DNA of 64,000 nucleotides from Thioflexithrix psekupsensis (lineage in GTDB: Bacteria; Pseudomonadota; Gammaproteobacteria; Beggiatoales; Beggiatoaceae). The stretch is taken from the NCBI RefSeq assembly GCF_002149925.1, contig NZ_MSLT01000006.1, positions 1 through 64,000 on the forward strand, read 5' to 3'. Below are positions 26,016 through 38,000 of this stretch, in pieces (the stretch's first letter is position 1; each line of letters opens with the position of its first letter). Under the pieces are notes generated by a model. The model ran no database searches. It had not been told where the DNA came from and saw only the letters and a program-made list of their open reading frames with translations. Made by a program: the position numbers and the translations under genes.

Positions 26016-27284
26016 TTATTCCTGAGGCACGAATTCTTTTAATACACGAAAACCTGTATAATGATTTCTACTGTTCATTTTTTCAGGATAACGCATGGCT
26101 GAACGGATAAAATGAACCCGAAAACTCCAGCCACCTCCCTTAATCACTCGCGTCATTGTTTCGGAAGAAGAAGTGCATTGTAAAGCCAATTCTCGCGTGA
26201 TTTCTTCATTTAAATAAGCCGAACAAGTCCATTCCCATACGTTACCTAATGTATCGTATAAACCAAAAGCATTCGCTTGGAATTGTTTAACAGGGGCTGT
26301 GACGCTAAAGCCATCTTGACAGCGATGCCAATTTTTATCACCTGCCCAACTAGAAAAAGGATTAGTAGAAAGCGTGATTTCGTCTAAAACATTGGCGAAT
26401 TGACAGGCTAAATGCGGATCATCCCCCCAAAATCGAGACGCATTTGCACCCGCCCGCGCCGCATATTCCCATTCAGCCTCAGAAGGTAAACGAAAACGAA
26501 ATTTACCGTCATACTGTTGGGTCAACCAATCAGCAAAAGCAACCGCTTCATCCCATGAAACGAATACAACAGGCTGTTCATCGTCATTCAAAGTACGCTG
26601 CAAATAGTTCCGACTGTCGTGCGCCGCGACAAATTTTCGATATTGGGCGTTGGTCACTTCTGTTTCTCCCAGCCAAAATGCGTCAAGACACACCTCAGAA
26701 CGAGAATACTCATCGGGATAACGTCCTTCCTCCGCTTCTTGACTACCAATGGTATAACATCCTGCGGGAATTTTTACAAATCGAATTCCTGTCACAGACT
26801 CTTGCCAAACAGTGGTGTAACGTGGTACTGTTGTAGAAGTAATCGTCGTATCTGTTTTTTCGCGGGCAGAAGTGGAGGGAGTGGAAGAGCTGATTTTGGC
26901 TATTTTTTCCTTTAATTCAGTCAATTGCGGGTAATCAGGCGCAACGACCTCTAAACGCTGTACATATCGTTTTGCTTTATCAGGCCGCTGATCGTGTACC
27001 GCTTGTCGTATCCACACCTCATAACGCTGCGCAATTGCCGCCAAACCCGCTACGGCATCAGACTGCTTGGGGTATTTTTCTAAGATTGATTTGTAACATT
27101 GATAAGCCGTCCCCGGTTGCCCAGTTAATAAGCGATCAGCCTCAAAATGAATCTGGCACGTTTGTAGCCTGGAACGCAACGCTTCGGAATCTATCGCGGA
27201 TGGTGCTTGTGCTTGGGATGCCACACAAAAAGATAACCCGATAATCCCTATAACATGCTTATAACAAAAAACTTTTTTACTCAT
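26016..27284 (-). CDS. Exported formylglycine-generating-enzyme-like (SUMF1/FGE-sulfatase domain) protein
   Basis: 422 residues, signal peptide ending near QAQA (about residue 26). Residues 30-125 are helical, with TPR-like repeats; residues 160-420 form the FGE-sulfatase fold: RFVKIPAGCYTIGS, WLGETEVTNAQYRKFV, PVVFVSWDEAVAFADWL, FRLPSEAEWEYAARAG, LYDTLGNVWEWTCSAY and VIKGGGWSF. Most bacterial members do not make formylglycine but bind nucleotides or serve in signalling. No sulfatase gene is in the window. It is the first gene of the 27.3-22.0 kb operon, with a long upstream gap holding the promoter and a family-1 repeat. Confidence 0.9.
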   Translation of the reverse strand: MSKKVFCYKHVIGIIGLSFCVASQAQAPSAIDSEALRSRLQTCQIHFEADRLLTGQPGTAYQCYKSILEKYPKQSDAVAGLAAIAQRYEVWIRQAVHDQRPDKAKRYVQRLEVVAPDYPQLTELKEKIAKISSSTPSTSAREKTDTTITSTTVPRYTTVWQESVTGIRFVKIPAGCYTIGSQEAEEGRYPDEYSRSEVCLDAFWLGETEVTNAQYRKFVAAHDSRNYLQRTLNDDEQPVVFVSWDEAVAFADWLTQQYDGKFRFRLPSEAEWEYAARAGANASRFWGDDPHLACQFANVLDEITLSTNPFSSWAGDKNWHRCQDGFSVTAPVKQFQANAFGLYDTLGNVWEWTCSAYLNEEITRELALQCTSSSETMTRVIKGGGWSFRVHFIRSAMRYPEKMNSRNHYTGFRVLKEFVPQE

Positions 27285-27534
27285 TTCTCAACCTGTTATC
27301 GCTAATGCAATTCTGGATTAAATCTTATCTTTCTCAAAAAGATTATTTTTGGTAAAATCACTTTGTTTTATTCTTCACTATAAAAAATAAAAGACCCTAT
27401 TTTTAGTCAAATTAAGCCAAACGGTTAAGTTTTTATCGCAAATAATAACGCATTTTCTCGCGGTTCAAGCACCGACTTACTTAGTCAGTGGGCGCATGGT
27501 TTCAGTTGTCTGTTTCAATGGTTATTTTGAATCA

Positions 27535-27753
27535 TAAGTACCAAAAGGAAAATAATCTGGCATATCAACATTTCTACCGCCCCCCAGCCCCCTCCTGCTA
27601 GGAGGGGGGGGAAAGAGGTTATTTTTATGGTTAAAATTTAACAAGATAACCTCATCTCTACCCCCCTCCTAGCAGGAGGGGGGTAGGGGGGGCGGTAGAA
27701 ATGTGAAAATTCTGAACGCTTTTAATACCTTAATATTTTTATTTAACGACTTA
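27535..27753. mobile_element. Palindromic MITE-like repeat, family 1, copy d
   Basis: 219 bp with the TAAGTACC-type left end (here TAAGTACCAAAAGG) and CGACTTA right end. The pyrimidine-rich stretch before the last CTCCTAGCAGG is shortened by a small deletion compared with the other copies. Confidence 0.85.
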
Positions 27754-27993
27754 ATTAAAATCTTTTGACTAAACATTAACCGCCTATTTATATTACTTAT
27801 TACCAAGTAAAGTACTACTTAATTAAGGTGGCGATTACAAAAAAAACGAGCTTCTGTTTAATGCTCTAAAGTAAGACTAGAAAAGCAACGCCCATTGACT
27901 CCAAAGCTAAGTTTATCATTAAATCACCGTTTTGGTCGTTATTGATAAAAATGATAATGCGGATAAATTGTCAGACTAAATAATAACCCGATT

Positions 27994-27999
27994 AGGGAG
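27994..27999 (+). promoter_or_regulatory. Ribosome-binding site deciding a TTG start
   Basis: AGGGAG lies 8 bp before the TTG at 28008. The first in-frame ATG is far inside the protein, so this site supports the TTG as start of the synthetase. Confidence 0.7.
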
Positions 28000-28007
28000 A
28001 ACACATC

Positions 28008-31000
28008 TTGCTTACACACTCTGCTACGAAAAATACAACACAGACTTGGCCGACACCCATCACCTTACCTCACACCGCTGTAAACAATACAGACTCGGTT
28101 GCGGCAACTTTGCGCTTAACTCATCAATGGAACGCCTCACTTATTCAATCTTTACAAGGCGTTGCGTTTAGAGAACAATGTCCATTGGCACAAATTTTAT
28201 TGGCAGGCGCATTGAGCGTTTATGCGCGCTATTCTCAACAAGAATCTATTTTGCTCAATTGGCAAGGCTCTGATAATAAAAATATTTTTCCACTTATTTT
28301 TGAAATTTCCCTGCTTGATCCGTTCAACGAAACCTTAACAAAAATTCGTGCCAACCTTATTGCTGCTTTGCAACAACCATCTATTGCTTCTGATTCATTA
28401 ACTTATCCTATTGATAAGATTGATAATTATGAAAATACGCTTTATCCTGTTTTGACTCAATTGTATTTTTCTGAAACCGCACAACAGCCACCTGCTTGGC
28501 TGACAGGTTGGGGAATTACATTAGAATGGCAAGATAAGCAATTGATTTCAAATCTCTATGCTCCAGCTCACGTGCCAATAAATACGTTATCGCGCTGGTT
28601 TGGACATTGGCAAAACCTACTGGAATCTGCGCTAAATTTACCGACAGTGCCTGTTGCGCGCTTGCCTTTATTGTGCGCTGCGGAATGGCAATATTTGATC
28701 AACCACCTCAATTCCACCCCCAAACCCGTGTCAATCGGTTCTGTGTTGACGCGCTGGCAGCATTTTGTCGCACAAAAACCGCATGATTTGGCTTTCATTT
28801 CTGAGTCGGATCGTTATTCTCATTATCAATTAAATCAAAAGGTTAATCGTTTAGTGCAGGCGTTAATTGCGGCGGGTGTGCATAAGAATACGTTGGTAGG
28901 GGTGTATGTATCTCGTTCAGCGGGAATGGTGATTTCGATTTTAGCCGTGCTGAAGGCGGGCGGGGCTTACGTGCCGCTAGACCCCAGTTATCCCGCGTCC
29001 CGTTTAGCCTACATGGTTGCCGACACGCAATTGAGCGTATTAATTACCGAAAAAGCCCTGCAAAGCCACCTGTCTGCGCCCCATGCGCATTATTTGTGCT
29101 GGGACGAGGAGCAGCAGGAGCAGCAGGTCGGAGTAGAGGAAAATGCGCACACAACGCCTCTGTCAGAGCCAGCAGTTGCCCTGACAGGCGATGAATTGGC
29201 ATACGTTATTTACACGTCTGGCTCGACGGGAACGCCCAAAGGTGTGGCTGTCACCCATCGTAATCTGTGTCATTATGTGGATGCCATGCCCGAACCGTTA
29301 CAGTTCAGTGCGGATTCAGTGTATTTGCACACGGCTTCGTTTGGTTTTTCGGCTTCGGTGCGTCAACTTTTTGTGCCGTTATGTAACGGTGTTCCTGTTG
29401 TATTAGCCAGTAGCGCGCAACGTGCTGATCCCAGTGCTTTATTTGCTTTAATTCAGCGGGAAAAAGTGACACATGTTGATTTTGCGCCCTCTTATTGGCG
29501 ACATTGTTTGGAGCATTTGCTGCATTTACCGCCTGCCACACGGGAAATTTTATTAAATAATCGCTTATCTTGCATTTTATCTTCGGCTGAACCTTTATGG
29601 TCAGATTTGCCGTATCGTTGGCGGTATGAATTGGGGCAATTAACCCGTTGCGTGAATATGTACGGGCAAACAGAAACAGTAGGCATGGTCACGGCTTATT
29701 CGGTGAATAATCAAGATTTATTAGAGTCCGCATTAACCCATATTCACACCGTGGCAATTGGTCGTCCAATTAAAAATATTCAAGCCTATATTTTAGATCA
29801 ATATCAACAACCTGTTCCCATTGGCATTCAAGGTTATTTGCATGTTTCTGGGGGGCAAATTGCTCGCTATTATTTAAATTTACCTGAGAAAACGGCGGCC
29901 ACTTTTATGCGCCATCCTTTCTCCACTGATACTCAAGCAATTTTATGCAACACAGGAGATTTGGCGTGTTTTCGAGAAGAGGGGACGATTGAGTTTATTG
30001 GGCGACAAGATAATCAGATTAAAATCCGTGGTTTTCGGGTTGAATTAGGCGAAATAGAAATTGTTTTATCTAAGCATCCTGCGATTAAACACATTGCGGT
30101 ATTAACCGATGAAATAGGTTTAGACAATAAACGTTTAGTGGCGCATATTATTCCTGCCGATACCTGCGTTCTGACTCAAGAAAAGCAAAAGCAAGATTTA
30201 ATTCGTGAATGGCGGAATTTTGCGGAATCTCATTTATTTCCTTATATGGTGCCAAATCTTTGGTTATTACATGCTGAATTTCCGCGTTTACCTAATGGAA
30301 AATTAGATCGTTGTGCTTTATCGGAACAGTCTAAAAACTATTCTTATCAAGAAGTTAGTATTAGTTCTGAGTCAGAACAGGTTGCCAAATTAACTCAATT
30401 GTGGCAACAAGTTTTGCAGTTAAAAACACTGAATCTTCATGATAATTTTTTTGAATTAGGTGGGGATTCTTTATTGGCAGGTCGATTAATTCAAGCCATC
30501 AATCAAGCCTTTAATAGTGAATTTTCTGTTTTAACTTTATTTGCTGCACCCACCATTGCCCAATTCTCTCAACAATTGCAATCTGCTATTGTTATGGAAT
30601 GGCCAAAATTACAAGCCATTTCTCGCACGGATCATTTGCCTATTTCTGCCACACAACATCGTTTATGGTTCTTAGATCAATTACAACCCAATAATCCTGT
30701 TTATAATATGTTAGGGGTGTTTCGATTGCGTGGTGTTATTGACGTGATGCGTTTAAAGCAAACTTTTTACGCTATTTCTTTGCGTCAAGAAGTTTTAAGA
30801 ATGTTTTTTAAGAAAACTGCACACCATGATATTGAAGCGCAATTAGTACCCACCATTAACCTTGATTTTAGCCATGCTGATTTGCGTTTAATAGCCGCTA
30901 CGGTTAAAGAGCGGGAGCAGATAGCAGAGCAGTATTGTTTAAATGCTGCACAACAGCCTTTTGATTTATCAATTGCGCCATTGTGGCGGGTTTTAATATG

Positions 31001-32003
31001 GCAGATGGATGAAAATCATTATTGGTGTGCGATTATTATGCACCATATTATTTCTGATCAATGGTCTTATCGGATTTTCTTACAAGAATTATTGGCGCAT
31101 TATCAAGCGAATTTAGAGCCATATTCTATTGCGCCATTACCCTTTCAATATCTTGATTTTGCCGCATGGCAACAGCACATATTGCGACAACAACGGTTTG
31201 CACAACAAGTGGATTATTGGTTACAGACCTTAGCCAATGCGCCGACGTTATCTACTTTTCCCACTGATTTTCCACGTCCTGCACAACAAAACTTTATCAG
31301 TGCCTGTATTAAATTTCAATGGAGTGAAGAATTAACGCGCCAATTAAAAGCGTTAAGTCGTGCGGAAAGTACCACGTTATTTACGACGTTATTAACTGCA
31401 TTTAAAATTTTATTACACCGCTATAGTGAACAAGATGATTTATTAATTGGTTTACCTGTGGCTTATCGTCCTTTTCCTGAATTAGAATCTTTAATGGGTT
31501 TCTTTGCCAATACCGTCGTGGTGCGCAGTGATTTATCGACAGTTTCTCATTTTCGCCAATTATTACAACAAGTGAAGCAACGCACCCTAGAGGCCTATAG
31601 CCATCAAGATGTGCCATTTACTCAAGTGGTGGCTTTAGCGCGTCCCATTCGTCAAAATAACCATAATCCGTTATTTCAAATTATGCTGAGTTTTTTAGAT
31701 GAATCTTGGTCAGAATTAATGCAAGGTGAGCAATTCACCATTGAACGCATTCATTTATCTAAATCAACCAGCGATTTTGATTTATTTTTGACTTTATATG
31801 AAGATGAGCATTGTCTTTGTGGAACAATGGCTTATGATGTTTCTCTCTTTCGAGAAGAGACGATTAATCGCTTGCTTTATCACTATGAAATTTTGTTAGG
31901 CAACATTTTACAACAGCCTGATAAAAAAATAAGTTTGTTGTCATTTGATACAGAAATAAGTGTCAAAAAAACTCAAGCTGAATGGGAAACTTTTGAGCTT
32001 TAA
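28008..32003 (+). CDS. Nonribosomal peptide synthetase: partial C - A - T - C
   Basis: 1331 residues from a TTG start. Residues 30-230 look like only the C-terminal lobe of a condensation domain, without HHxxxDG. Then an adenylation domain (240-770) with YTSGSTGTPKG at 402, NMYGQTET near 550, CNTGDLA at 647, GRQDNQIKIRGFR at 665 and PNGKLDR at 762. The carrier domain has LGGDS with S821. A full condensation domain follows (877-1310) with HHIISDQ at 1012, so the usual G after D is Q. In the specificity pocket the residue that normally is the Asp contacting the substrate amino group is S448 (FSASVRQLF), so the substrate may not be a plain alpha-amino acid. The next gene starts 36 bp downstream and ends in a thioesterase, so the pair is one assembly line. 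Product unknown. Confidence 0.93.
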   Translation: MLTHSATKNTTQTWPTPITLPHTAVNNTDSVAATLRLTHQWNASLIQSLQGVAFREQCPLAQILLAGALSVYARYSQQESILLNWQGSDNKNIFPLIFEISLLDPFNETLTKIRANLIAALQQPSIASDSLTYPIDKIDNYENTLYPVLTQLYFSETAQQPPAWLTGWGITLEWQDKQLISNLYAPAHVPINTLSRWFGHWQNLLESALNLPTVPVARLPLLCAAEWQYLINHLNSTPKPVSIGSVLTRWQHFVAQKPHDLAFISESDRYSHYQLNQKVNRLVQALIAAGVHKNTLVGVYVSRSAGMVISILAVLKAGGAYVPLDPSYPASRLAYMVADTQLSVLITEKALQSHLSAPHAHYLCWDEEQQEQQVGVEENAHTTPLSEPAVALTGDELAYVIYTSGSTGTPKGVAVTHRNLCHYVDAMPEPLQFSADSVYLHTASFGFSASVRQLFVPLCNGVPVVLASSAQRADPSALFALIQREKVTHVDFAPSYWRHCLEHLLHLPPATREILLNNRLSCILSSAEPLWSDLPYRWRYELGQLTRCVNMYGQTETVGMVTAYSVNNQDLLESALTHIHTVAIGRPIKNIQAYILDQYQQPVPIGIQGYLHVSGGQIARYYLNLPEKTAATFMRHPFSTDTQAILCNTGDLACFREEGTIEFIGRQDNQIKIRGFRVELGEIEIVLSKHPAIKHIAVLTDEIGLDNKRLVAHIIPADTCVLTQEKQKQDLIREWRNFAESHLFPYMVPNLWLLHAEFPRLPNGKLDRCALSEQSKNYSYQEVSISSESEQVAKLTQLWQQVLQLKTLNLHDNFFELGGDSLLAGRLIQAINQAFNSEFSVLTLFAAPTIAQFSQQLQSAIVMEWPKLQAISRTDHLPISATQHRLWFLDQLQPNNPVYNMLGVFRLRGVIDVMRLKQTFYAISLRQEVLRMFFKKTAHHDIEAQLVPTINLDFSHADLRLIAATVKEREQIAEQYCLNAAQQPFDLSIAPLWRVLIWQMDENHYWCAIIMHHIISDQWSYRIFLQELLAHYQANLEPYSIAPLPFQYLDFAAWQQHILRQQRFAQQVDYWLQTLANAPTLSTFPTDFPRPAQQNFISACIKFQWSEELTRQLKALSRAESTTLFTTLLTAFKILLHRYSEQDDLLIGLPVAYRPFPELESLMGFFANTVVVRSDLSTVSHFRQLLQQVKQRTLEAYSHQDVPFTQVVALARPIRQNNHNPLFQIMLSFLDESWSELMQGEQFTIERIHLSKSTSDFDLFLTLYEDEHCLCGTMAYDVSLFREETINRLLYHYEILLGNILQQPDKKISLLSFDTEISVKKTQAEWETFEL

Positions 32004-32039
32004 TTTTCTACAGACAAAATTTAATAATCGGAGGCAAAA

Positions 32040-35000
32040 ATGACTTTAAGTCAATTATTAATGACTTTAAAACAGCTTAATGTTAAGCTTGTTTTAGAGC
32101 AAGAAAAATTACATATTGATGCACCTAAAGGTATTTTAAATAATGAATTAAAACAGGCATTGACTCAATATCGAGAAGCACTGATTAATTATTTAAAGCC
32201 GCCTATGATTTCTCTTTTTGAAAATCTGGCTTATTTTGCTGAAAAAACACCAGAAGCGATTGCGGTGATTGATAGTGAAGGACAGCAATTAACTTATGCC
32301 GAATTGGAGAAAAAAACCAATCAATTAGCACATTTTTTACATCAACATCATTTGACTAAAAATCGGCAAATTGGTTTATATACCCATCCGTCATTGGCGC
32401 GAATTATTGGTTTATTGGGGGTGTTAAAAGCGGAGTCGGCTTGTTTTGTGTGGCATCCTGATTATGTGCTACCAAATACGCAGCAAAAACACATTCAACG
32501 CCTAGATGCCGTGTTGACACAGGATGATTTATTTGCGCATTTGTTTCCGATGGCGGGGGATAAATTGCTGAATCTTAGCGATCCGCATTGGTCAGATTAC
32601 CCAGATACGCCACCCACTTACCTTTCACAACCCTTTGATTTACAAACAATTGCCTATCAAATTTACACCAGTGAAAACATGGTGATGGCCATTTCCCACC
32701 GCGCCGCGTGGCAGCGTTTAAATGAGCTACAACACTTACACCCGTTATCAGTAACCACGACACTGTTACATAACACTTTGTTACACCGTGAGGTTGGATT
32801 TTGGGAAATTTTGTGGCCGCTACAGCATGGGGCAACCATTGTTATTGCAGGGCGCGACGTAATAAGCACTTTGCGAGAACAAGCGGTTAATGTGGCTTTT
32901 TTAACGCCGCCGCAATTGGTTTGTTTAAGTGAATTACTTAACGAATTACCTAATTTACAAGTCATCATTGGTTGTGGTCAGGTGTTGGCGCAATATGTTG
33001 CACAAAAATGCTTACATTTACGTCCCGACATTCATTTGTATCATCTGTTTACCACGCCAGAAGCCGAGCCTGTATTATCTTACTGTTGCGAAATAATGCC
33101 AGAAAATGAAGAGGTTACTGGTTTTGTTCCACTGATGCCGCCATTTTCTTCTGATCATCTTCAGATTGTAGATCGTTTTATGCAGCCCACGCCAACAGGT
33201 GTTGTGGGAGAATTGAGTTTATTGGCCAGATGTCATGCCTATGATTTGACTCACCCGCAAGTGGAGACCCTTTTGCGCACGCATAAACGCGCTCGTTGGT
33301 TGGAAGGAAATCGTTTAGAATTGCTTGGTGGAACAGAACGTTATGCGTGGCATCAAGGGTTACGCATCAATTTGAACACCATTGAAACCTTGTTGCTGCG
33401 TGAACCCAGCGTGTCCGAATGTGTGGTGTTAGAAAAAAATACAAGTCAGGTCACTGATACGGTATTAATCGCTTTTATTGTATCTCAATCAGGATTTTCC
33501 GCACAACGTTTACAACAATTTTTATGGGATCAGGCTGCGACATCATCGCAACTCCCTGATTATTATGTTTCTTTAACGAATTTGCCGCGGCTGTCTAATG
33601 GTGCAGTTGATGAGGCCTTGTTATTAAGTTTACCGATTTTTGATGAAAAAATAACGAATAAAAAAAATACAAAATGGGCAATGATCCAGCATGATTGTAT
33701 TTTAACAACACCTCCTTTGCATTTAAGTCAATTATTACCCGCACATTTATTGCCAAAAAATAGTTTTCATTCCACCGTTCATTCCGTTTCTGATAAGGTA
33801 AAACTTGATTCTGATTCCAGCGTTATTCCTGAACGTCCTTTGGCTTTTAGTGACGGTGGTGCATTAACTCTTCCTCAAGATGCCCCTTTAACTTTAACTG
33901 AGGCTTTATTACGCACGGCTAAAAATCATCCGAATAAGGGAATTATTTATGTAGAAAATAGCGATACCGTTATTTTCCAAAGCTATGCTGATTTATTGCA
34001 GCAAGCACGGCAAATTCTGGCAGGATTGCAAGCAAAGGGCTTAAAACAAGGGGATCGCGTGATTTTGCAAGTGCAACATTTGCGGGATCATTTCAGTAGT
34101 TTTTGGGCCTGTGTTTTGGGTGGATTTACTCCTTTAACAGTGGCGATTGCGCCCACTTATCGCAGTAAAAATGCGGTGGTGAATAAACTTTATAATATTT
34201 GGACATTACTAGAACAGCCTGTTATTTTAACCAGCGACAATTTATATGCAGAAATCGCGCAGTTAAAAGAGTTATTTAACGATAATCAAATAAATTTATT
34301 ATCGGTAGATACCTTAAAATCCTATTCATCAGAACAAGCGGTTTTATATCCTGCTAATCCTGATGACATTATGTTTTATCAATTAAGTTCTGGCAGTACA
34401 GGAACGCCTAAATGTATCCAAGAACGGCATTATAGTCTGGTGTGTCACATTCATGGATCGCAGCAATTTAACGGGTATTGTAGCGATGATGTTTCACTGA
34501 ATTGGTTGCCTAGAGATCATGTGGTGCCTATTTTAACTTATCATTTAAAAGACACTTATTTAGGCTGTCAGCAAATTCAATTAAAAACTGAGCATGTTTT
34601 AAATGATCCGCTGTGGTGGTTGACTTATTTAGAGCGGTATCGCGTGACGCATTCTTGGTCGCCTAATTTTGGTTTTAAATTGGTCAGTGATCGTTTAAAA
34701 CAATTAAAAGAACCGCGTCATTTTGATTTATCAGCGATTAAATTTTTAATGAATGCAGGCGAGCAAGTCACTCGTTTAGTGGTGCAAGATTTTTTAGAAA
34801 TGACCGCACCTTTTGGCATCACCGCACAGCGCATTCAACCCGCATTTGGCATGGCTGAAGTCTGCACTTGCATGACTTATCACAATGATTTTGATTTAAA
34901 TCAAGGTGTGATTCGAGTGGCTAAATCCACTTTAGATCGAGACTTGCAATTCACCGATCCAACAGATACCCATGGGATTGATTTTATCCATTTAGGGCCG

Positions 35001-38000
35001 CCCATGCGCGGAGTGCAAATTCGCATTGCCGATCATGAGAATAAAACGGTTAAAGAAGGCGTTATTGGTCGCTTTCAAATTCGCGGCGAAGTGGTCACAC
35101 CAGGTTATGTGAATAATGACGCGGCAAATACAGAATCTTTTGTGGGAGAAAATTGGTTTAATTCGGGTGATTTGGGATTTATTTTAAACGGCTGTTTAAC
35201 GTTAACAGGGCGTTTAAAAGAAATGATTATTGTGCGCGGTGCAAATTTTTATTGTTACGAAATTGAGGATGTCGTCAATAGCATTGATGGCGTAGAACCT
35301 ACGTTTACAGGCACGTGCGCGGTCAACAACGAACATGAAGGCACAGAAGGCTTGGCGATTTTTTTCGTCCCTAAAGCCTTTACAGGCGACATTACGCCCG
35401 CAATAAAGGCATTAATCGACACCATTCGCCGTCAAGTGAGTCAAACATTAGGCATTTCTCCTGCGATTATTATCCCGTTAAAACAAAATGAATTTCCCAA
35501 AACCACCAGTGGAAAAATTCAACGCGCACAATTAAAAACTAATTTATTATCTGGCAATTACCAAACCATTTTACATCAAATTGATGTGGCGCAAGCCAAT
35601 GATCAGACTTTACCCGATTGTTTTTATCGTCCCATTTGGCAATTAGCCCATATTTATAGTCAACAATCCAGTCAAAATATCTTGGCGATTTTAGTTTTTT
35701 CTAATCAAGTAGAATGGGTAACAGCCATTGCCAATCACTTTAAAAATGCAGTGGTCAATGTGCAAGCGGGCGATTGTTTTCAGAAATTAAATAGTTACTG
35801 CTATCAAATTAATCCCACTCAGCCCTCAGATTATGTGCAGTTATTCTCTGCATTAGCTGAACAAAAAATGTTATTTAATCGCATTGTGCATTGTTGGAGT
35901 TATGAAAATAGCACGTTGCCATTCAGTTTTGATCAAGCCCAATATTATGGGATTCATAGTGTGCGTTATTTGCTACGCGCTATATTGCCTTTTCAAGATA
36001 CTTTATTGACTGTCGATGGTTATTATTTACCGCGATTACTGGTGATTTCTCGCCACACACAAATTGTTTTTGAACAAGAACCATTGCATTATTATCATGC
36101 TCATTTACCTGCGTTATTGAAAACATTGGCGCAGGAATTAATGGGTTTAACATTAAAACATCTTGATTTAAGCCATGAAACCACAGGTGGTTTATTAAAG
36201 ATATTAGCTGCTGAATTTAATAGCGTACATTCCGCCGTAGAAATCGCTTGGCGACAACAACAGCGTTGGCTGCCTTTTTTGCAAAAAGTGAGCTTCCAAG
36301 CACCTGACAATCATTATTCTTTGCCATTAAAAACCACAGGTTTTTATTTAATCACAGGCGGTTTAGGTGGTATTGCCGCTAAAATCGCACAAGAATTGCT
36401 GCAACAAAACGGCTATCATTTGCTATTAATTGGGCGTAAAGAAAAGACTTCTTTAACGCCAGAACAGCAACAACAATATCGCCAATTACAACAACAAGCA
36501 AAAGCGCATGATTGCCATTTGGCTTATGTGTGTGCAGATATTACTGATTTGGATTCATTACGAACGGTAATTAGCCATTATCAAAACGACTGGCAATTAC
36601 CCTTATTAGGGGCTTGGCATTTAGCGGGCGTTTATGAAGAACGTTTGTTAATAGAATATGATGATTCCGCTTGGCAATTAGCGATGGCTGCGAAAATAAA
36701 TGGGGCTTTGGTTTTGCATGAATTATTGCAACATAGTGAACAACCTTTTATTGTCTATTTCTCTTCGGTATTAAGTCATTTTAGCGGTGCAATGATTGGT
36801 GCTTATGCGTGTGCTAATCGTTTCTTAGAACGTTTTGCCTATTATCAACGTCAACAAGGGATAGATAGCCGCTGTTTTAGCTGGAGTACATGGCAAGAAT
36901 TAGGCATGAGCGCGGGTTATCAAGGTAAAGCGGCTTTAGAAGCACGCGGAATGCTTTCTTTATCGCTCACACAAGGTTTACATGCGGTTAATATTGCGTT
37001 GTGGCATCAATTACCTTATGTTTTAATTGGCTTAAATGGACAACAACCTTTTGTTCGAGCGCATCGCTTAATTCCTTGTCAATTAACACAATGTTTAACG
37101 CTTTATTATGATAAAAATTACAGCGAATTAGCCGAAATTAAACAGCCTTGGTATGATCATTTTGGGACGGCATTAATTTATGAAAAAGTGGCTTTGGAGC
37201 AATTGCCTTTAACCGAACAAGGAGAGTGTGATAAAGCGGCATTATTGGCTTTAACGTTACAGGAACATCACTCAACGCCAATAGCCCCACGCAGTGCTTT
37301 AGAACAACGTTTATTAAGCATTTGGCAGCGGGTTTTAAAGCAAAATAATATGGGAGTGATGGATAATTTCTTTCAATTGGGTGGCCATTCGCTTTTAGCG
37401 ATGCACTTAATGACTGAAATTCAAAATGAATTTAAAGTGACTTTGCCTTTATCTGTTTTATTTGCTCAACCTACAGTGGCGCATTTGGCAGAAAAATTAA
37501 GCCAAATGGAAACATCGGTTTTAATGCCTTCGGAACAAGAGCATTTATGGGTATATTTTAGTGAAATTGCTCCGAGTTCTTCTAAACCGTTATTATTCTG
37601 CTTTCCGGGCTTGACGGGGAATCCTATTTATTTGCAAACGTTAGCGAATTATTTACAGCCTGATATTGATTTGCTCAGTATCCAAACACCGAAAATTGAG
37701 GAAAAAACGGTTGAAGCTTTAGCTGCGTTTTATTTAAAAATGATTCGGCAAAAGCAAGCGACGGGGCCTTATTATTTAAGTGGGCATTCTTTCGGCAGTT
37801 ATTTGGCTTTTGAAATCGCACAACAATTGCTGGCACAAGGAGAAACGGTGGCGCAATTAATCGTGATGGATATTCAAGCTCCCGTACCCGCATTTGCTTT
37901 GACAGATACCATGCCATTAGACACTTTTCAATGGTTAAAGAAATGGCAAACATTATTGATGCGATTATCAGGAAAAACTTTACTTATTCCTCTTGATGAT

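Larger units (their letters stand above)
27285..28007. other. Intergenic region between divergent operons
   Basis: 723 bp between two divergent operons (FGE operon to the left, NRPS to the right). It contains family-1 repeat copy d at 27535-27753; the remaining A/T-rich stretches must hold both promoters, but I cannot point to convincing -35/-10 boxes. No gene is seen. Confidence 0.7.
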
